The notes under the pieces were generated by a model, which worked only from the letters and a program-made list of their open reading frames with translations, was not told where the DNA came from and ran no database searches. From an uncultured Eggerthella sp. (lineage in GTDB: Bacteria; Actinomycetota; Coriobacteriia; Coriobacteriales; Eggerthellaceae), in NCBI GenBank assembly GCA_900551155.1, contig URVA01000021.1, positions 1 to 17,096 on the forward strand: 17,096 nucleotides of DNA, read 5' to 3'. Below, in pieces: positions 7,598 through 14,807 of this stretch (position 1 is its first letter; the number at the start of each line of letters is the position of its first letter). The translations under genes and the position numbers were made by a program.

Positions 7598-7636
7598 AAA
7601 AGAACAGCTTATATGGTTATGAGCTGTTCTTTTTTT
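7598..7636 (+). terminator. Intrinsic terminator after the metNI-like operon
   Basis: The perfect nine-pair stem AGAACAGCT (7601-7609) with AGCTGTTCT (7622-7630) encloses a 12-base loop and is followed by TTTTTT (7631-7636). The A-run at 7598-7600 can extend the stem against the T-run. It separates the transporter from glnA. Confidence 0.92.
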
Positions 7637-7684
7637 GTGCGTTGATACGTGTGGGTATCGGGTGGGGCAAGGCAGTTTCTTGTT

Positions 7685-7700
7685 GAAACAATAACGAAAC
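7685..7700 (+). promoter_or_regulatory. Candidate GlnR-type binding site upstream of glnA
   Basis: GAAAC (7685-7689), AATAAC (7690-7695), GAAAC (7696-7700) is an exact GnnAC-n6-GnnAC arrangement, the core described for actinobacterial GlnR. The half-sites repeat every 11 bases, about one helical turn. The site ends 11 bases upstream of the glnA -10 box, where the poor -35 region would be. The target gene and the GlnR-like regulator two genes down support the reading, but a two-half-site match could occur by chance. Confidence 0.5.
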
Positions 7701-7711
7701 ATCTTCATGGA

Positions 7712-7738
7712 TATAATAGCCTTGAGTGTTGTAAGGCT
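7712..7738 (+). promoter_or_regulatory. glnA promoter -10 box and start-site inverted repeat
   Basis: A perfect TATAAT (7712-7717) lies 38 bases before the glnA start codon. At normal spacing no good -35 hexamer is present (CAATAA at 17 bases); TTGAAA (7683-7688) is 23 bases away, too far. This suggests an activator-dependent promoter. Directly after the -10 box, AGCCTT-N9-AAGGCT (7718-7738) forms a perfect inverted repeat across the expected transcription start. Confidence 0.6.
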
Positions 7739-7755
7739 TTCGGGAGGATAAACTC

Positions 7756-9099
7756 ATGACTAGCAGTCCTGACCAAGATTTTGTTTTAAAAACCATTAAA
7801 AGCCGAGATGTTCACTTCGTTCGTTTTTGGTTTTGTGATGTCCTTGGTTATATGAAATCATTTGCGGTTATTCCAAGTGAATTGGAAAACGCATTTGAGG
7901 AGGGCATGGGTTTTGATGCAAGCTGCGTGCGAGGATTTGCTCACACAAGCGAATCGGATATGCTTGCTTACCCTGAAGCTTCGACGTTTCAGATTTTGCC
8001 GTGGCGTCCCGAGCGAAATGCAGTTGCTCGTATGTTCTGCTCGATTAAAACGCCTGAAGGAGAATACTTCGATGGTGATTCGCGCTATGTATTGAAGCGC
8101 CAGGTGGCAAAGGCGGCAAAGCTTGGATACGTACTTAATGTTGGTCCAGAACTAGAATACTTTTACTTCAAAGATTCAAAGGGAACTGAAGTTTTAGACC
8201 AGGGTGGTTATTTCGATCTTACTTCGCTTGATATGGCAAGTGATTTGCGTCGTGACACTATTCTTACTCTAGAAAAAATGGGTATTCCTGTTGAATATTC
8301 CCATCATGAAAGTGGCCCTTCGCAGCAGGAAATCGATTTGCGCTTTGCCGATGCGCTTACCATGGCGGATAACGTAATGACCTACAAGCTGGTTGTAAAG
8401 GAAATTGCAGCAAAATATGGCGTGTATGCTTCATTTATGCCCAAGCCGCTAACCGATGCGCCAGGTTCTGGTATGCATATTCATCAAAGCTTGTTCGATT
8501 CAAAGGGCAACAACGCCTTCTTTGATGCAAACGATCCTGAAGGATTTAACCTTTCCAAATTGGCGAAGCACTATATTGCGGGCTTATTGAAATATGCTCC
8601 AGAATACTGCCTGCTTACCAACCCTTGTGTTAACTCGTACAAGCGTCTCGTTCCTGGTGGTGAAGCGCCGGTACATATTACCTGGGCACGTAAGAATCGC
8701 TCAGCTTTGGTTCGTATACCTGGATACAAGCCTCAAAAAGAAGTAGCGTGTCGTGTTGAGCTTCGCAATCCTGATCCTTCCGCTAATCCGTATTTGGCAT
8801 TTTCAGCGGTACTTGCTGCTGGCCTGAAGGGTATTGAAGACGAATTAGATCTTCGAGAATCTATCGAAGATAGCGATTGGTCTCATCTCTCACGCCAGGA
8901 ACTGCGTGCTCAAGGGGTAGAAACTCTTCCCGACACACTCGGAGAAGCAGTTGAGCGTTTTGCTGCATCGGATCTCATGAAAGAAGTGCTTGGCGATCAT
9001 ATTCACACCTTCTTGGTTAATGCAAAACGTAAAGAATGGAATGATTATTTGCGTCATGTTTCTGGCTGGGAATTAAATCGCTATTTAGGTGTTTTGTAG
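7756..9099 (+). CDS. glnA: Glutamine synthetase, type I, GlnA2-like
   Basis: This 447-residue protein should make glutamine from glutamate, ammonia and ATP as a cytoplasmic dodecamer. Expected active-site elements are present: D54, GPELEYF with E132 and E134, SHHE (E185) and E192, GSGMHIHQS with H241, NSYKRLVPGGEAP with E303, R315, and RVELRNPDPSANPYL (E335, R337). The N-terminal text closely resembles actinobacterial GlnA2. There is no NLYDLPP-type adenylylation tyrosine segment, so control by adenylylation is unlikely. Odd features: the usual FDGSS reads FDASC (53-57), and the arginine that mediates glutamine feedback in Bacillus-type enzymes is His63. GGAGG (7743-7747) lies eight bases before the ATG. 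A regulator gene follows after 13 bases. The GlnA2 or another GS paralogue role is not settled. Confidence 0.93.
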   Translation: MTSSPDQDFVLKTIKSRDVHFVRFWFCDVLGYMKSFAVIPSELENAFEEGMGFDASCVRGFAHTSESDMLAYPEASTFQILPWRPERNAVARMFCSIKTPEGEYFDGDSRYVLKRQVAKAAKLGYVLNVGPELEYFYFKDSKGTEVLDQGGYFDLTSLDMASDLRRDTILTLEKMGIPVEYSHHESGPSQQEIDLRFADALTMADNVMTYKLVVKEIAAKYGVYASFMPKPLTDAPGSGMHIHQSLFDSKGNNAFFDANDPEGFNLSKLAKHYIAGLLKYAPEYCLLTNPCVNSYKRLVPGGEAPVHITWARKNRSALVRIPGYKPQKEVACRVELRNPDPSANPYLAFSAVLAAGLKGIEDELDLRESIEDSDWSHLSRQELRAQGVETLPDTLGEAVERFAASDLMKEVLGDHIHTFLVNAKRKEWNDYLRHVSGWELNRYLGVL

Positions 9100-9112
9100 G
9101 GAGGTGTGAGCG

Positions 9113-9790
9113 GTGCAACAAAGAAAAAAAGTTGTATTCATAGCAGATAGCCTTGATAATGCTCACAAATTCCAAGCAGTATTGTCGGGGCTTGATGTAG
9201 AGGTTGCTGCTGGATCTTCGCTCCAGTTCAAAAAACTCTTAAGCGATAATCCAGGCTACGATCTTATCATCTATGAACTTCCTGCCGAAGGTGTGCAGGT
9301 TTTGCCTGATATTGAAAAGACCTTGGTAGATGATGGAAATATTCCGCTCCTTCTTATTGTGAAAGAGCATATGATTCAGGGTTTAAGCTTGCCTGTTCAA
9401 ATTAAAAGCGACTTTGTGGTTCATGGCGCGAGCGCCGATGAATGTTCATTGCGTATTCGACAGCTTTTGTGGCCTGGAAATGAAGGTTCGGTAAACGATG
9501 TTGTTTCAATTGATGGCATGACTATCAATTTGGCAACGTATCAGGTTTCGGTTAATGACGAGCCGATTGATTTTACCTATCTTGAATATGCATTGCTGGC
9601 GTTTTTAGTGACCCATCCTGGACGTACCTATTCGCGCGATGCGCTTCTCCGTCGTGTTTGGGGCTTTGATTATTTCGGTGGTTCGCGTACGGTCGATGTT
9701 CATGTTCGACGCGTTCGCGCAAAACTAGGTCCTGAATTATCTCAACATCTAGAAACTATTCGAGGCGTGGGTTATCTCTGGAACTCTTAA
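9113..9790 (+). CDS. Atypical OmpR-family response regulator, GlnR-like
   Basis: The 225-residue product has an N-terminal receiver-like domain (about 5-118) and a C-terminal winged helix DNA-binding domain (about 130-223). The latter includes LTHPGRTYSRDALLRRVWG and FGGSRTVDVHVRRVRAKLGP-like text typical of actinobacterial GlnR and MtrA. The receiver appears unable to take phosphate: the phospho-acceptor Asp is Glu55 (LIIYELP), the acidic pair is reduced to A11-D12, and the conserved Lys is His104. GlnR proteins are similarly orphan and atypical. The GTG start at 9113 is supported by GGGAGG (9099-9104) overlapping the glnA stop. It lies 13 bases after glnA with no terminator between, so the two are co-transcribed. 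Control of nitrogen genes is inferred from context and resemblance, not proven. No histidine kinase gene is adjacent. Confidence 0.75.
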   Translation: MQQRKKVVFIADSLDNAHKFQAVLSGLDVEVAAGSSLQFKKLLSDNPGYDLIIYELPAEGVQVLPDIEKTLVDDGNIPLLLIVKEHMIQGLSLPVQIKSDFVVHGASADECSLRIRQLLWPGNEGSVNDVVSIDGMTINLATYQVSVNDEPIDFTYLEYALLAFLVTHPGRTYSRDALLRRVWGFDYFGGSRTVDVHVRRVRAKLGPELSQHLETIRGVGYLWNS

Positions 9791-9835
9791 ACGTGCTAGC
9801 GCCGAAATGCATTATCGTTATACAGCGTTCTGAAT

Positions 9836-9868
9836 AAGAGAGCTCTTACAAGGAGCTCTCTTTGTTTT
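9836..9868 (+). terminator. Intrinsic terminator after the glnA-regulator operon
   Basis: AGAGAGCTC (9837-9845) pairs perfectly with GAGCTCTCT (9853-9861) around a seven-base loop, followed by TTGTTTT. It lies about 45 bases after the regulator stop and directly precedes the polA promoter. Confidence 0.85.
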
Positions 9869-9877
9869 GCGCTGATT

Positions 9878-9907
9878 TTGTTTTAGGTTATATGTGGCGG
9901 GTATAAT
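9878..9907 (+). promoter_or_regulatory. polA promoter
   Basis: TTGTTT (9878-9883), an 18-base spacer and a perfect TATAAT (9902-9907) lie just after the preceding terminator. The start site would fall near 9914, about 24 bases before the chosen start codon. This would exclude the in-frame ATG at 9911 as the translation start. Confidence 0.55.
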
Positions 9908-9937
9908 CGAATGCATTCTGATGTGAGAGGATTTTGC

Positions 9938-12577
9938 ATGTCTAAAACCGTTGCCGTAATTGACGGAAATTCTTTAATGCACCGTGCGTATCATGCGGTG
10001 CCACCTACGATGACTGCTCCTGACGGAACACCAACCAATGCCGCTTTTGGTTTTATATCTATGTTGGTGAAGTTTATTGAAATGGCTCAACCTGATGCTA
10101 TTATCTGCGCCTTTGATAAGGGGCGTCCCGCTTTCCGTATGGAAGCGCTTGCTCAATATAAGGCTCAGCGTCCTCCGATGGACGATGATTTGCGGGTCCA
10201 GTTTCCTGTAATAGAAAAGCTCTTGGACTCCATGGGAATTCCCGTGGTTTCTCTTAAAGGGTGGGAAGGCGATGATATTTTAGGAACCATCGCTGCACGC
10301 GATGAAGAGCTGGGGTATCGCACGCTTTTGGTAACAGGGGATAAGGATGCTTACCAATTAGTAAGTGATTTAACGCGCGTTGTTACCACCAAGCGCGGCA
10401 TTACTGATGTGGTTATTTATGGACCCGAAGAGGTGCAGGATCGCTACGGGGTTACACCGAGCCAATTTACTGACTTTTTGGGTTTGAAGGGCGATAAGTC
10501 CGACAATATTCCTGGTGTTCCTGGTATTGGCGATAAGAAAGCAGCTTCTATGTTGCAGTCATATGGCAACTTGGAAGGAATCTATGAAAATCTCGATAAG
10601 TTCAAAGGTAAACAGCTAGAAAATCTTACCGAGCACAAAGATGATGCTTTTTTGTCTCGCCAGGTGGCAACGATTGTGCGAGATGCTGATATTGATATCG
10701 ACCCTTCTGGAGTATCATTTCCTAACTTTGAAGTAGAAGAAGTGACAAAAGCATTTTCTGAAGTGCGTTTTATGGCTCACCTCAATAAAGTACTGGGTCT
10801 CGCTGGTGCTTCAGGTGCTGCTTCGCAGGCGCCTACGTTTGAAGTTGCTTCGGAAGTTTGTGAAGGTCAAGAGGCGCGCGATGCGCTTGACGCGTATCTG
10901 TCTGAGCCTCATGAAGCACCGCTTGCAGTTTCTTGGAAACGAGAAGCGCAGGTATCCTTGTTCGATTCTGGATTGTCTGTTGCAGTGCTTCTTGGTGAAA
11001 AAGTTGCCTTCTTCCGAGAAGATGAGGCACTTGAGGTACTTGCGCGCATAGTTCGTGAAGCGCCATTTGCAACGTTTGATGCAAAAGCGTTGGTCGAATG
11101 CGTATTTCCTCGTGATGAATCGCAAAAGGCGTGGGTAAGTGCTCAAGAAGTACTAGCTATGAGTGCTTTTGATGTTGCGTTGGCTGGTTATGTGGTTGAT
11201 TCCAATACGGGTGTTTCAACGCTTTCTGCCTTGATGGAGCGCTTTGCTGCTGCGGTATTGCCTGAAGAAGAAGACACCGACAAGGCTCTTGTTTTAGAAG
11301 TGTCTGCCATTGCCGCGCTCATCGATCCACTTATCCAAGCACTCGAAGAACGTGAAGTGTATAAGGTGTATCAAGAAATTGATGCGCCACTTATTGGAGT
11401 ACTGGCATGTATGGAACGCGTTGGTGCTGCGATAGATACGGATCATTTGGCAATGTTGTCAAAAGATGCGGGTGCAGAAATTGAGCGTTTGAGAAATGCG
11501 ATTTATGCCAGTGCGGGTAGGGAATTTAATATCGATTCTCCCAAGCAGCTTTCAGAGATTCTTTTTGATGAAATAGGATTAAAGCCCATTAAGAAAACGC
11601 AGCGTGGTTACTCAACTGATGCAAAGGTTCTCAAAGAATTATCGAGCGAACATGAACTTCCTCAATTGGTGTTGGAGTATCGTGAATATGCCAAGATTAA
11701 ATCCACCTATATTGACGCATTGCCGCGCATGATTGCTCAAGACGGGCGTGTCCATACCTCGTTTAATGAAATGGTTACCACAACGGGACGTTTATCTTCG
11801 TCGGATCCTAATTTGCAAAACATTCCCGTACGCACCGAATTCGGTCGTAATATTCGAACATGCTTTGTGCCTTTACATGAAGGTGAAGTATTTCTTTCAG
11901 CAGACTATTCTCAGATCGAGCTGCGCTTGCTTGCTCATCTGTCGGGGGATGAACACCTTATTGAGGAATTTTGCTCAGGTGAAGACTTCCATGCACGCAC
12001 TGCTTCGCGCGTGTTCGGAATTCCTGTTGAGGACATAACACCAGAGCTACGAAGCCGTGCTAAGGCGGTTAATTTTGGTATTGTCTATGGTCAGCAGGCT
12101 TATGGTTTGGCTCAATCGCTTGATATTCCGTTTTATGAAGCGAAAGAGATGATTGATCGCTACTTTGAAGCCTATCCAGGGGTACGTCATTATTTGGATG
12201 ACGTTGTAGCGCAGGCGCATGAATGCGGTTATGCCGCCACCCTTTTTGGTCGCCGTCGCTATATTCCTGAACTTAAAGCGAAAAATCCTGCCCAGCGTGG
12301 TTTTGGCGAACGAACGGCTATGAATCATCCTATGCAGGGCACAGCGGCAGATATCATTAAACTTGCAATGCGCCAAGTCATGGAAAAGCTGGTCGAAGGC
12401 TCTTTTGGAGCGCAACTGCTTTTGCAGGTTCATGACGAATTAGACTTGTCGGTTCCTGCGCAAGAAGTGGAAGAAGTGTCGGCATTGGTCAAGGAAGTTA
12501 TGGAATCAGTAGTAGATCTTTCCGTTCCTTTGCTAGCAGATGTGTCGAGTGGAAGAAATTGGGCAGAAGCTCATTAA
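9938..12577 (+). CDS. polA: DNA polymerase I
   Basis: The 879-residue enzyme fills gaps and removes RNA primers during replication and repair. The N-terminal 5'-nuclease domain (about 1-290) carries VIDGNSLMHRAYHA, GDDILGTIA, TGDKDAYQL and GDKSDNIPGVPGIG. The central 3'-5' exonuclease-like domain (about 320-480) lacks the DxE metal site (PLAVSW occupies the place of the usual DTE strand), so proofreading is probably absent. The polymerase domain has TTGRLSSSDPNLQNIPVR, motif A DYSQIELR (from D656), motif B RSRAKAVNFGIVYG (705-718, K709) and motif C HDE (832-834). The ATG at 9938 has AGAGGA (9926-9931) six bases upstream and gives the normal MSKTVAVIDGN start. An in-frame ATG at 9911 adds nine residues but has no ribosome site. 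It appears monocistronic. Confidence 0.97.
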   Translation: MSKTVAVIDGNSLMHRAYHAVPPTMTAPDGTPTNAAFGFISMLVKFIEMAQPDAIICAFDKGRPAFRMEALAQYKAQRPPMDDDLRVQFPVIEKLLDSMGIPVVSLKGWEGDDILGTIAARDEELGYRTLLVTGDKDAYQLVSDLTRVVTTKRGITDVVIYGPEEVQDRYGVTPSQFTDFLGLKGDKSDNIPGVPGIGDKKAASMLQSYGNLEGIYENLDKFKGKQLENLTEHKDDAFLSRQVATIVRDADIDIDPSGVSFPNFEVEEVTKAFSEVRFMAHLNKVLGLAGASGAASQAPTFEVASEVCEGQEARDALDAYLSEPHEAPLAVSWKREAQVSLFDSGLSVAVLLGEKVAFFREDEALEVLARIVREAPFATFDAKALVECVFPRDESQKAWVSAQEVLAMSAFDVALAGYVVDSNTGVSTLSALMERFAAAVLPEEEDTDKALVLEVSAIAALIDPLIQALEEREVYKVYQEIDAPLIGVLACMERVGAAIDTDHLAMLSKDAGAEIERLRNAIYASAGREFNIDSPKQLSEILFDEIGLKPIKKTQRGYSTDAKVLKELSSEHELPQLVLEYREYAKIKSTYIDALPRMIAQDGRVHTSFNEMVTTTGRLSSSDPNLQNIPVRTEFGRNIRTCFVPLHEGEVFLSADYSQIELRLLAHLSGDEHLIEEFCSGEDFHARTASRVFGIPVEDITPELRSRAKAVNFGIVYGQQAYGLAQSLDIPFYEAKEMIDRYFEAYPGVRHYLDDVVAQAHECGYAATLFGRRRYIPELKAKNPAQRGFGERTAMNHPMQGTAADIIKLAMRQVMEKLVEGSFGAQLLLQVHDELDLSVPAQEVEEVSALVKEVMESVVDLSVPLLADVSSGRNWAEAH

Positions 12578-12641
12578 TTTTACGCATAAACGTGCTAATA
12601 TATACGGTCGACTCTCGGTATAAAAGGAATCAGTTAGTGGT

Positions 12642-12675
12642 CGCACATAACTTTGTGAAATTTCATGGTTATGCG
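12642..12675 (+). repeat. Imperfect inverted repeat upstream of the rplU promoter
   Basis: CG(CA)CATAAC at 12642-12651 pairs with GTTATGCG at 12668-12675, with a two-base bulge. The loop contains the palindrome TGAAATTTCA (12656-12665). It ends one base before the rplU -35 box. No T-run follows, so it is a poor intrinsic terminator for polA; it could be an operator or a weak transcript-end structure. Confidence 0.35.
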
Positions 12676-12704
12676 TTGACACCGTCCACGCTGGCTGATA
12701 AGAT
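12676..12704 (+). promoter_or_regulatory. Strong promoter of rplU-rpmA
   Basis: A perfect TTGACA (12676-12681), exactly 17 bases, then TAAGAT (12699-12704) preceded by TGA, which supplies an extended -10. It is the best promoter match in the window, as expected for ribosomal protein genes. The predicted leader is only about 30 bases, leaving no room for a large L21-type leader structure. Confidence 0.8.
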
Positions 12705-12742
12705 AACGCCTTGCGTTTTGGCATTTTTATAGGAGATTATTC

Positions 12743-13060
12743 ATGTACGCTATTATTAAAACGGGCGGCAAGCAGTACAAGGTGGCCGCTGGTGACTATC
12801 TTAATGTAGAGAAGCTTGATGCTGAAGTAGGCAGCACCGTGGCTTTGAACGCTATCGCTATTGTTGATGGCAAGAATGTTGTTGCTGATCCTGAAGAGGC
12901 TGCAAAGACTAAGGTCGAGGCTAAGGTTGTAGAGCAGTTCAAGGGTGAAAAGCAGCTCGTATTTAAGTTTAAGAAGCGCAAGAACTACAAGAAGATGCGC
13001 GGTCATCGTCAGAACTTGACCCGTATTCAGATTTGCGCTGTAGGTTCCGAGCAAGCGTAA
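12743..13060 (+). CDS. rplU: 50S ribosomal protein L21
   Basis: The 105-residue protein is L21, a 23S rRNA-binding component of the large ribosomal subunit. It opens MYAIIKTGGKQYKV, the standard L21 start, and contains the basic FKFKKRKNYKKMRGHRQ segment (about 74-90) typical of the family. Length is normal. AGGAGA (12731-12736) lies six bases before the ATG. rpmA follows after 18 bases with no other gene between, so the Prp protease gene found between these genes in Firmicutes is absent here. Confidence 0.97.
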   Translation: MYAIIKTGGKQYKVAAGDYLNVEKLDAEVGSTVALNAIAIVDGKNVVADPEEAAKTKVEAKVVEQFKGEKQLVFKFKKRKNYKKMRGHRQNLTRIQICAVGSEQA

Positions 13061-13078
13061 GCGAAGGAGGGAATATTC

Positions 13079-13330
13079 ATGGCACATAAGAAAGGTCAAG
13101 GTTCCATCCGCAACGGTCGCGATTCCCAGTCCAAGCGTCTTGGTTGCAAGCGCTTTGCCGGCGAACTCGTAGGTGCGGGCAACATTTTGGTACGTCAGCG
13201 TGGTACCCACTTCCATCCTGGTGAGAATGTAGGTCGCGGTAAGGACGACACCCTGTTTGCTTTGTGCGAAGGTCGTGTTGAATACACCAAGGGCGCACGC
13301 CGTAAGGTTCATGTACGTCCTGAGGCGTAA
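13079..13330 (+). CDS. rpmA: 50S ribosomal protein L27
   Basis: The 83-residue L27 sits near the peptidyl-transferase centre, with its N-terminal tail reaching the tRNA CCA ends. It begins directly with MAHKKGQGS, so it has no N-terminal extension of the kind cut by Prp in Firmicutes. It also contains LGCKRFAGE and GNILVRQRGTHFHPG-type text standard for L27. AAGGAGG (13064-13070) is eight bases before the ATG, one of the strongest ribosome sites in the window. It is co-transcribed with rplU and followed by a terminator. Confidence 0.97.
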   Translation: MAHKKGQGSIRNGRDSQSKRLGCKRFAGELVGAGNILVRQRGTHFHPGENVGRGKDDTLFALCEGRVEYTKGARRKVHVRPEA

Positions 13331-13358
13331 ATAATAGTTTACTTTACCTTTTAATTTC

Positions 13359-13386
13359 AAAGCCCTCTGCGCTGCAGGGGGCTTTT
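13359..13386 (+). terminator. Intrinsic terminator after rplU-rpmA
   Basis: A twelve-pair stem, AAAGCCCTCTGC with GCAGGGGGCTTT (one T-G wobble) around a GCT loop, ends in TTTT at 13383-13386. The stem is GC-rich but the T-run is short, so read-through into obgE is possible. Confidence 0.8.
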
Positions 13387-13406
13387 CGTTTAGAATCGGA
13401 CATACT

Positions 13407-14804
13407 ATGTTTACAGATAAAGTTCGCATATTTGTTAAGGCTGGAGATGGCGGAGCAGGATGCATGTCCTTTCGCCGTGAAGCTCACGTGCCTAAAGGTG
13501 GCCCTGACGGAGGCGATGGCGGTAAGGGCGGAGACGTAATTCTTCGTGCCGACATGCGCGTTTCTTCGTTGATTGATTATCGTTTTAAGCATCACTTTAA
13601 AGCTACCCGCGGAACCCACGGCAAGGGTTCTAAGATGAATGGAGCTAATGGGGAAGACCTTATCCTGAAGGTTCCTGTTGGCACCATTGTGCGTGAATAT
13701 AACGAAGAAACAAAAGAAACGGGAGAAATCATTGCCGATCTTACCCACGATGGGGAGCAGATCATTGTGGCTCGTGGTGGAGTTGGCGGTCGTGGTAATA
13801 CTCATTTTGTAACGCCTACTCGTCGTGCTCCTGCATTTGCTGAACTTGGCGTTCCTGCAGAGGAATGTTGGGTTGAATTAGAAATGAAACTAATGGCAGA
13901 TGCAGCGCTGGTGGGTGTTCCTTCGGCGGGTAAATCTTCGCTGATTTCTCGTATATCTGCCGCCAAACCTAAAATCGCTGACTATCCCTTTACTACGCTG
14001 GTACCTAACTTGGGCGTAGTAAAAATTGATTCATATAACTATGTTGTGGCTGACGTTCCTGGTCTTATCGAGGGTGCTCATGAAGGCAAAGGGTTGGGCC
14101 ATGAATTCTTACGCCACATCGAGCGCAGCGCCATTATTTTGCATGTTGTCGATTTGACGGGCGGTTATGAGGGACGTGATCCTGTTGAGGATTACCGCAT
14201 CATTAATAACGAACTGAAATTATATGCTCCTGAATTAGCTGAGCGTCCGTGTATTGTGATTGGTAATAAGATTGATGCCCCTGGTGCCCAGGAAGCTGCT
14301 GAGCGACTGGCTCAAGAAGTTAAAAAGGATTCGCTCGAAAGGGTTGGCGGCAATGAATTTGAAACAAGCCCCTTGGATCCAAAGCTTTATTGCACCAGTG
14401 CAGTAACGGGTGAAGGCATTGAAGTTCTTATGCGTGTCGTGGGATCGCGTGTTGCTCAATTACGCGAGGAAGCACGTAAAGAACATGAAGGTAAAGAGCA
14501 TTTCGATCAAATTTGGCAGCATCGTCGCGATGAACGCGATAAGCGCTTCGAAATTACTCAGCTCTCCGAAGGGGTATTCCGTGTTACTGGTAAGCAAATT
14601 GAGCGAATGGTTATCCAGACCGACTGGGAAAACGATGAAGCGGTTACCTTCTTGCAGCATCGTTTTAAGCGCCTAAAGCTCGATCAGGCTCTTGAAGATG
14701 CAGGAGCGCGTGATGGTGATGAAATTCGAATTTTAGGATATGAATTTGAATTCGAATCTGCCCGCATGCGCGAAGATGATATTTATAGCGGATTGGATAT
14801 TTAA
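13407..14804 (+). CDS. obgE: Obg-family GTPase, ribosome-associated
   Basis: The 465-residue protein belongs to the Obg/CgtA GTPases, which act in 50S subunit maturation and stress control. Three domains are visible. The glycine-rich Obg fold (1-158) has GDGGAGCMSFRREAHVPKGGP-like repeats. The G domain (about 160-345) has G1 GVPSAGKS (170-177), G2 PFTT (194-197), G3 DVPG (216-219), G4 NKID (287-290) and G5 SAV (331-333). A C-terminal OCT domain spans about 378-450. The OCT domain is typical of Gram-positive Obg proteins. The start is 20 bases after the L27 terminator. Only a weak GGA (13398-13400) precedes the ATG, and a possible -10 box TAGAAT (13391-13396) would give a very short leader. 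proB begins three bases after the stop. Confidence 0.96.
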   Translation: MFTDKVRIFVKAGDGGAGCMSFRREAHVPKGGPDGGDGGKGGDVILRADMRVSSLIDYRFKHHFKATRGTHGKGSKMNGANGEDLILKVPVGTIVREYNEETKETGEIIADLTHDGEQIIVARGGVGGRGNTHFVTPTRRAPAFAELGVPAEECWVELEMKLMADAALVGVPSAGKSSLISRISAAKPKIADYPFTTLVPNLGVVKIDSYNYVVADVPGLIEGAHEGKGLGHEFLRHIERSAIILHVVDLTGGYEGRDPVEDYRIINNELKLYAPELAERPCIVIGNKIDAPGAQEAAERLAQEVKKDSLERVGGNEFETSPLDPKLYCTSAVTGEGIEVLMRVVGSRVAQLREEARKEHEGKEHFDQIWQHRRDERDKRFEITQLSEGVFRVTGKQIERMVIQTDWENDEAVTFLQHRFKRLKLDQALEDAGARDGDEIRILGYEFEFESARMREDDIYSGLDI

Positions 14805-14807
14805 TTC

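Noticed and set aside
7644..7659. GATAC-N6-GTATC inverted repeat upstream of glnA, considered as part of a GlnR site
   Set aside because: The second half is not GnnAC in the same orientation and it is out of the 11-base phase with the GAAAC pair; probably unrelated.
9911..9937. Upstream in-frame ATG for polA
   Set aside because: It has no ribosome site, would lie at or before the predicted transcription start and adds nine residues before the conserved MSKTVAVIDGN start.
12047..12433. A 128-codon minus-strand open frame within polA
   Set aside because: It overlaps the conserved polymerase domain on the opposite strand and shows no family resemblance.
12593..12601. Extended -10 sequence (TGC-TAATAT) just after polA
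   Set aside because: No -35 match at usual spacing was found and a much better rplU promoter lies downstream.
12737..13465. A 242-codon open frame on the minus strand across rplU, rpmA and the start of obgE
   Set aside because: It is antisense to three certain genes, its translation is low in recognisable motifs and it has no ribosome site. It is a by-product of codon bias in the plus-strand genes.
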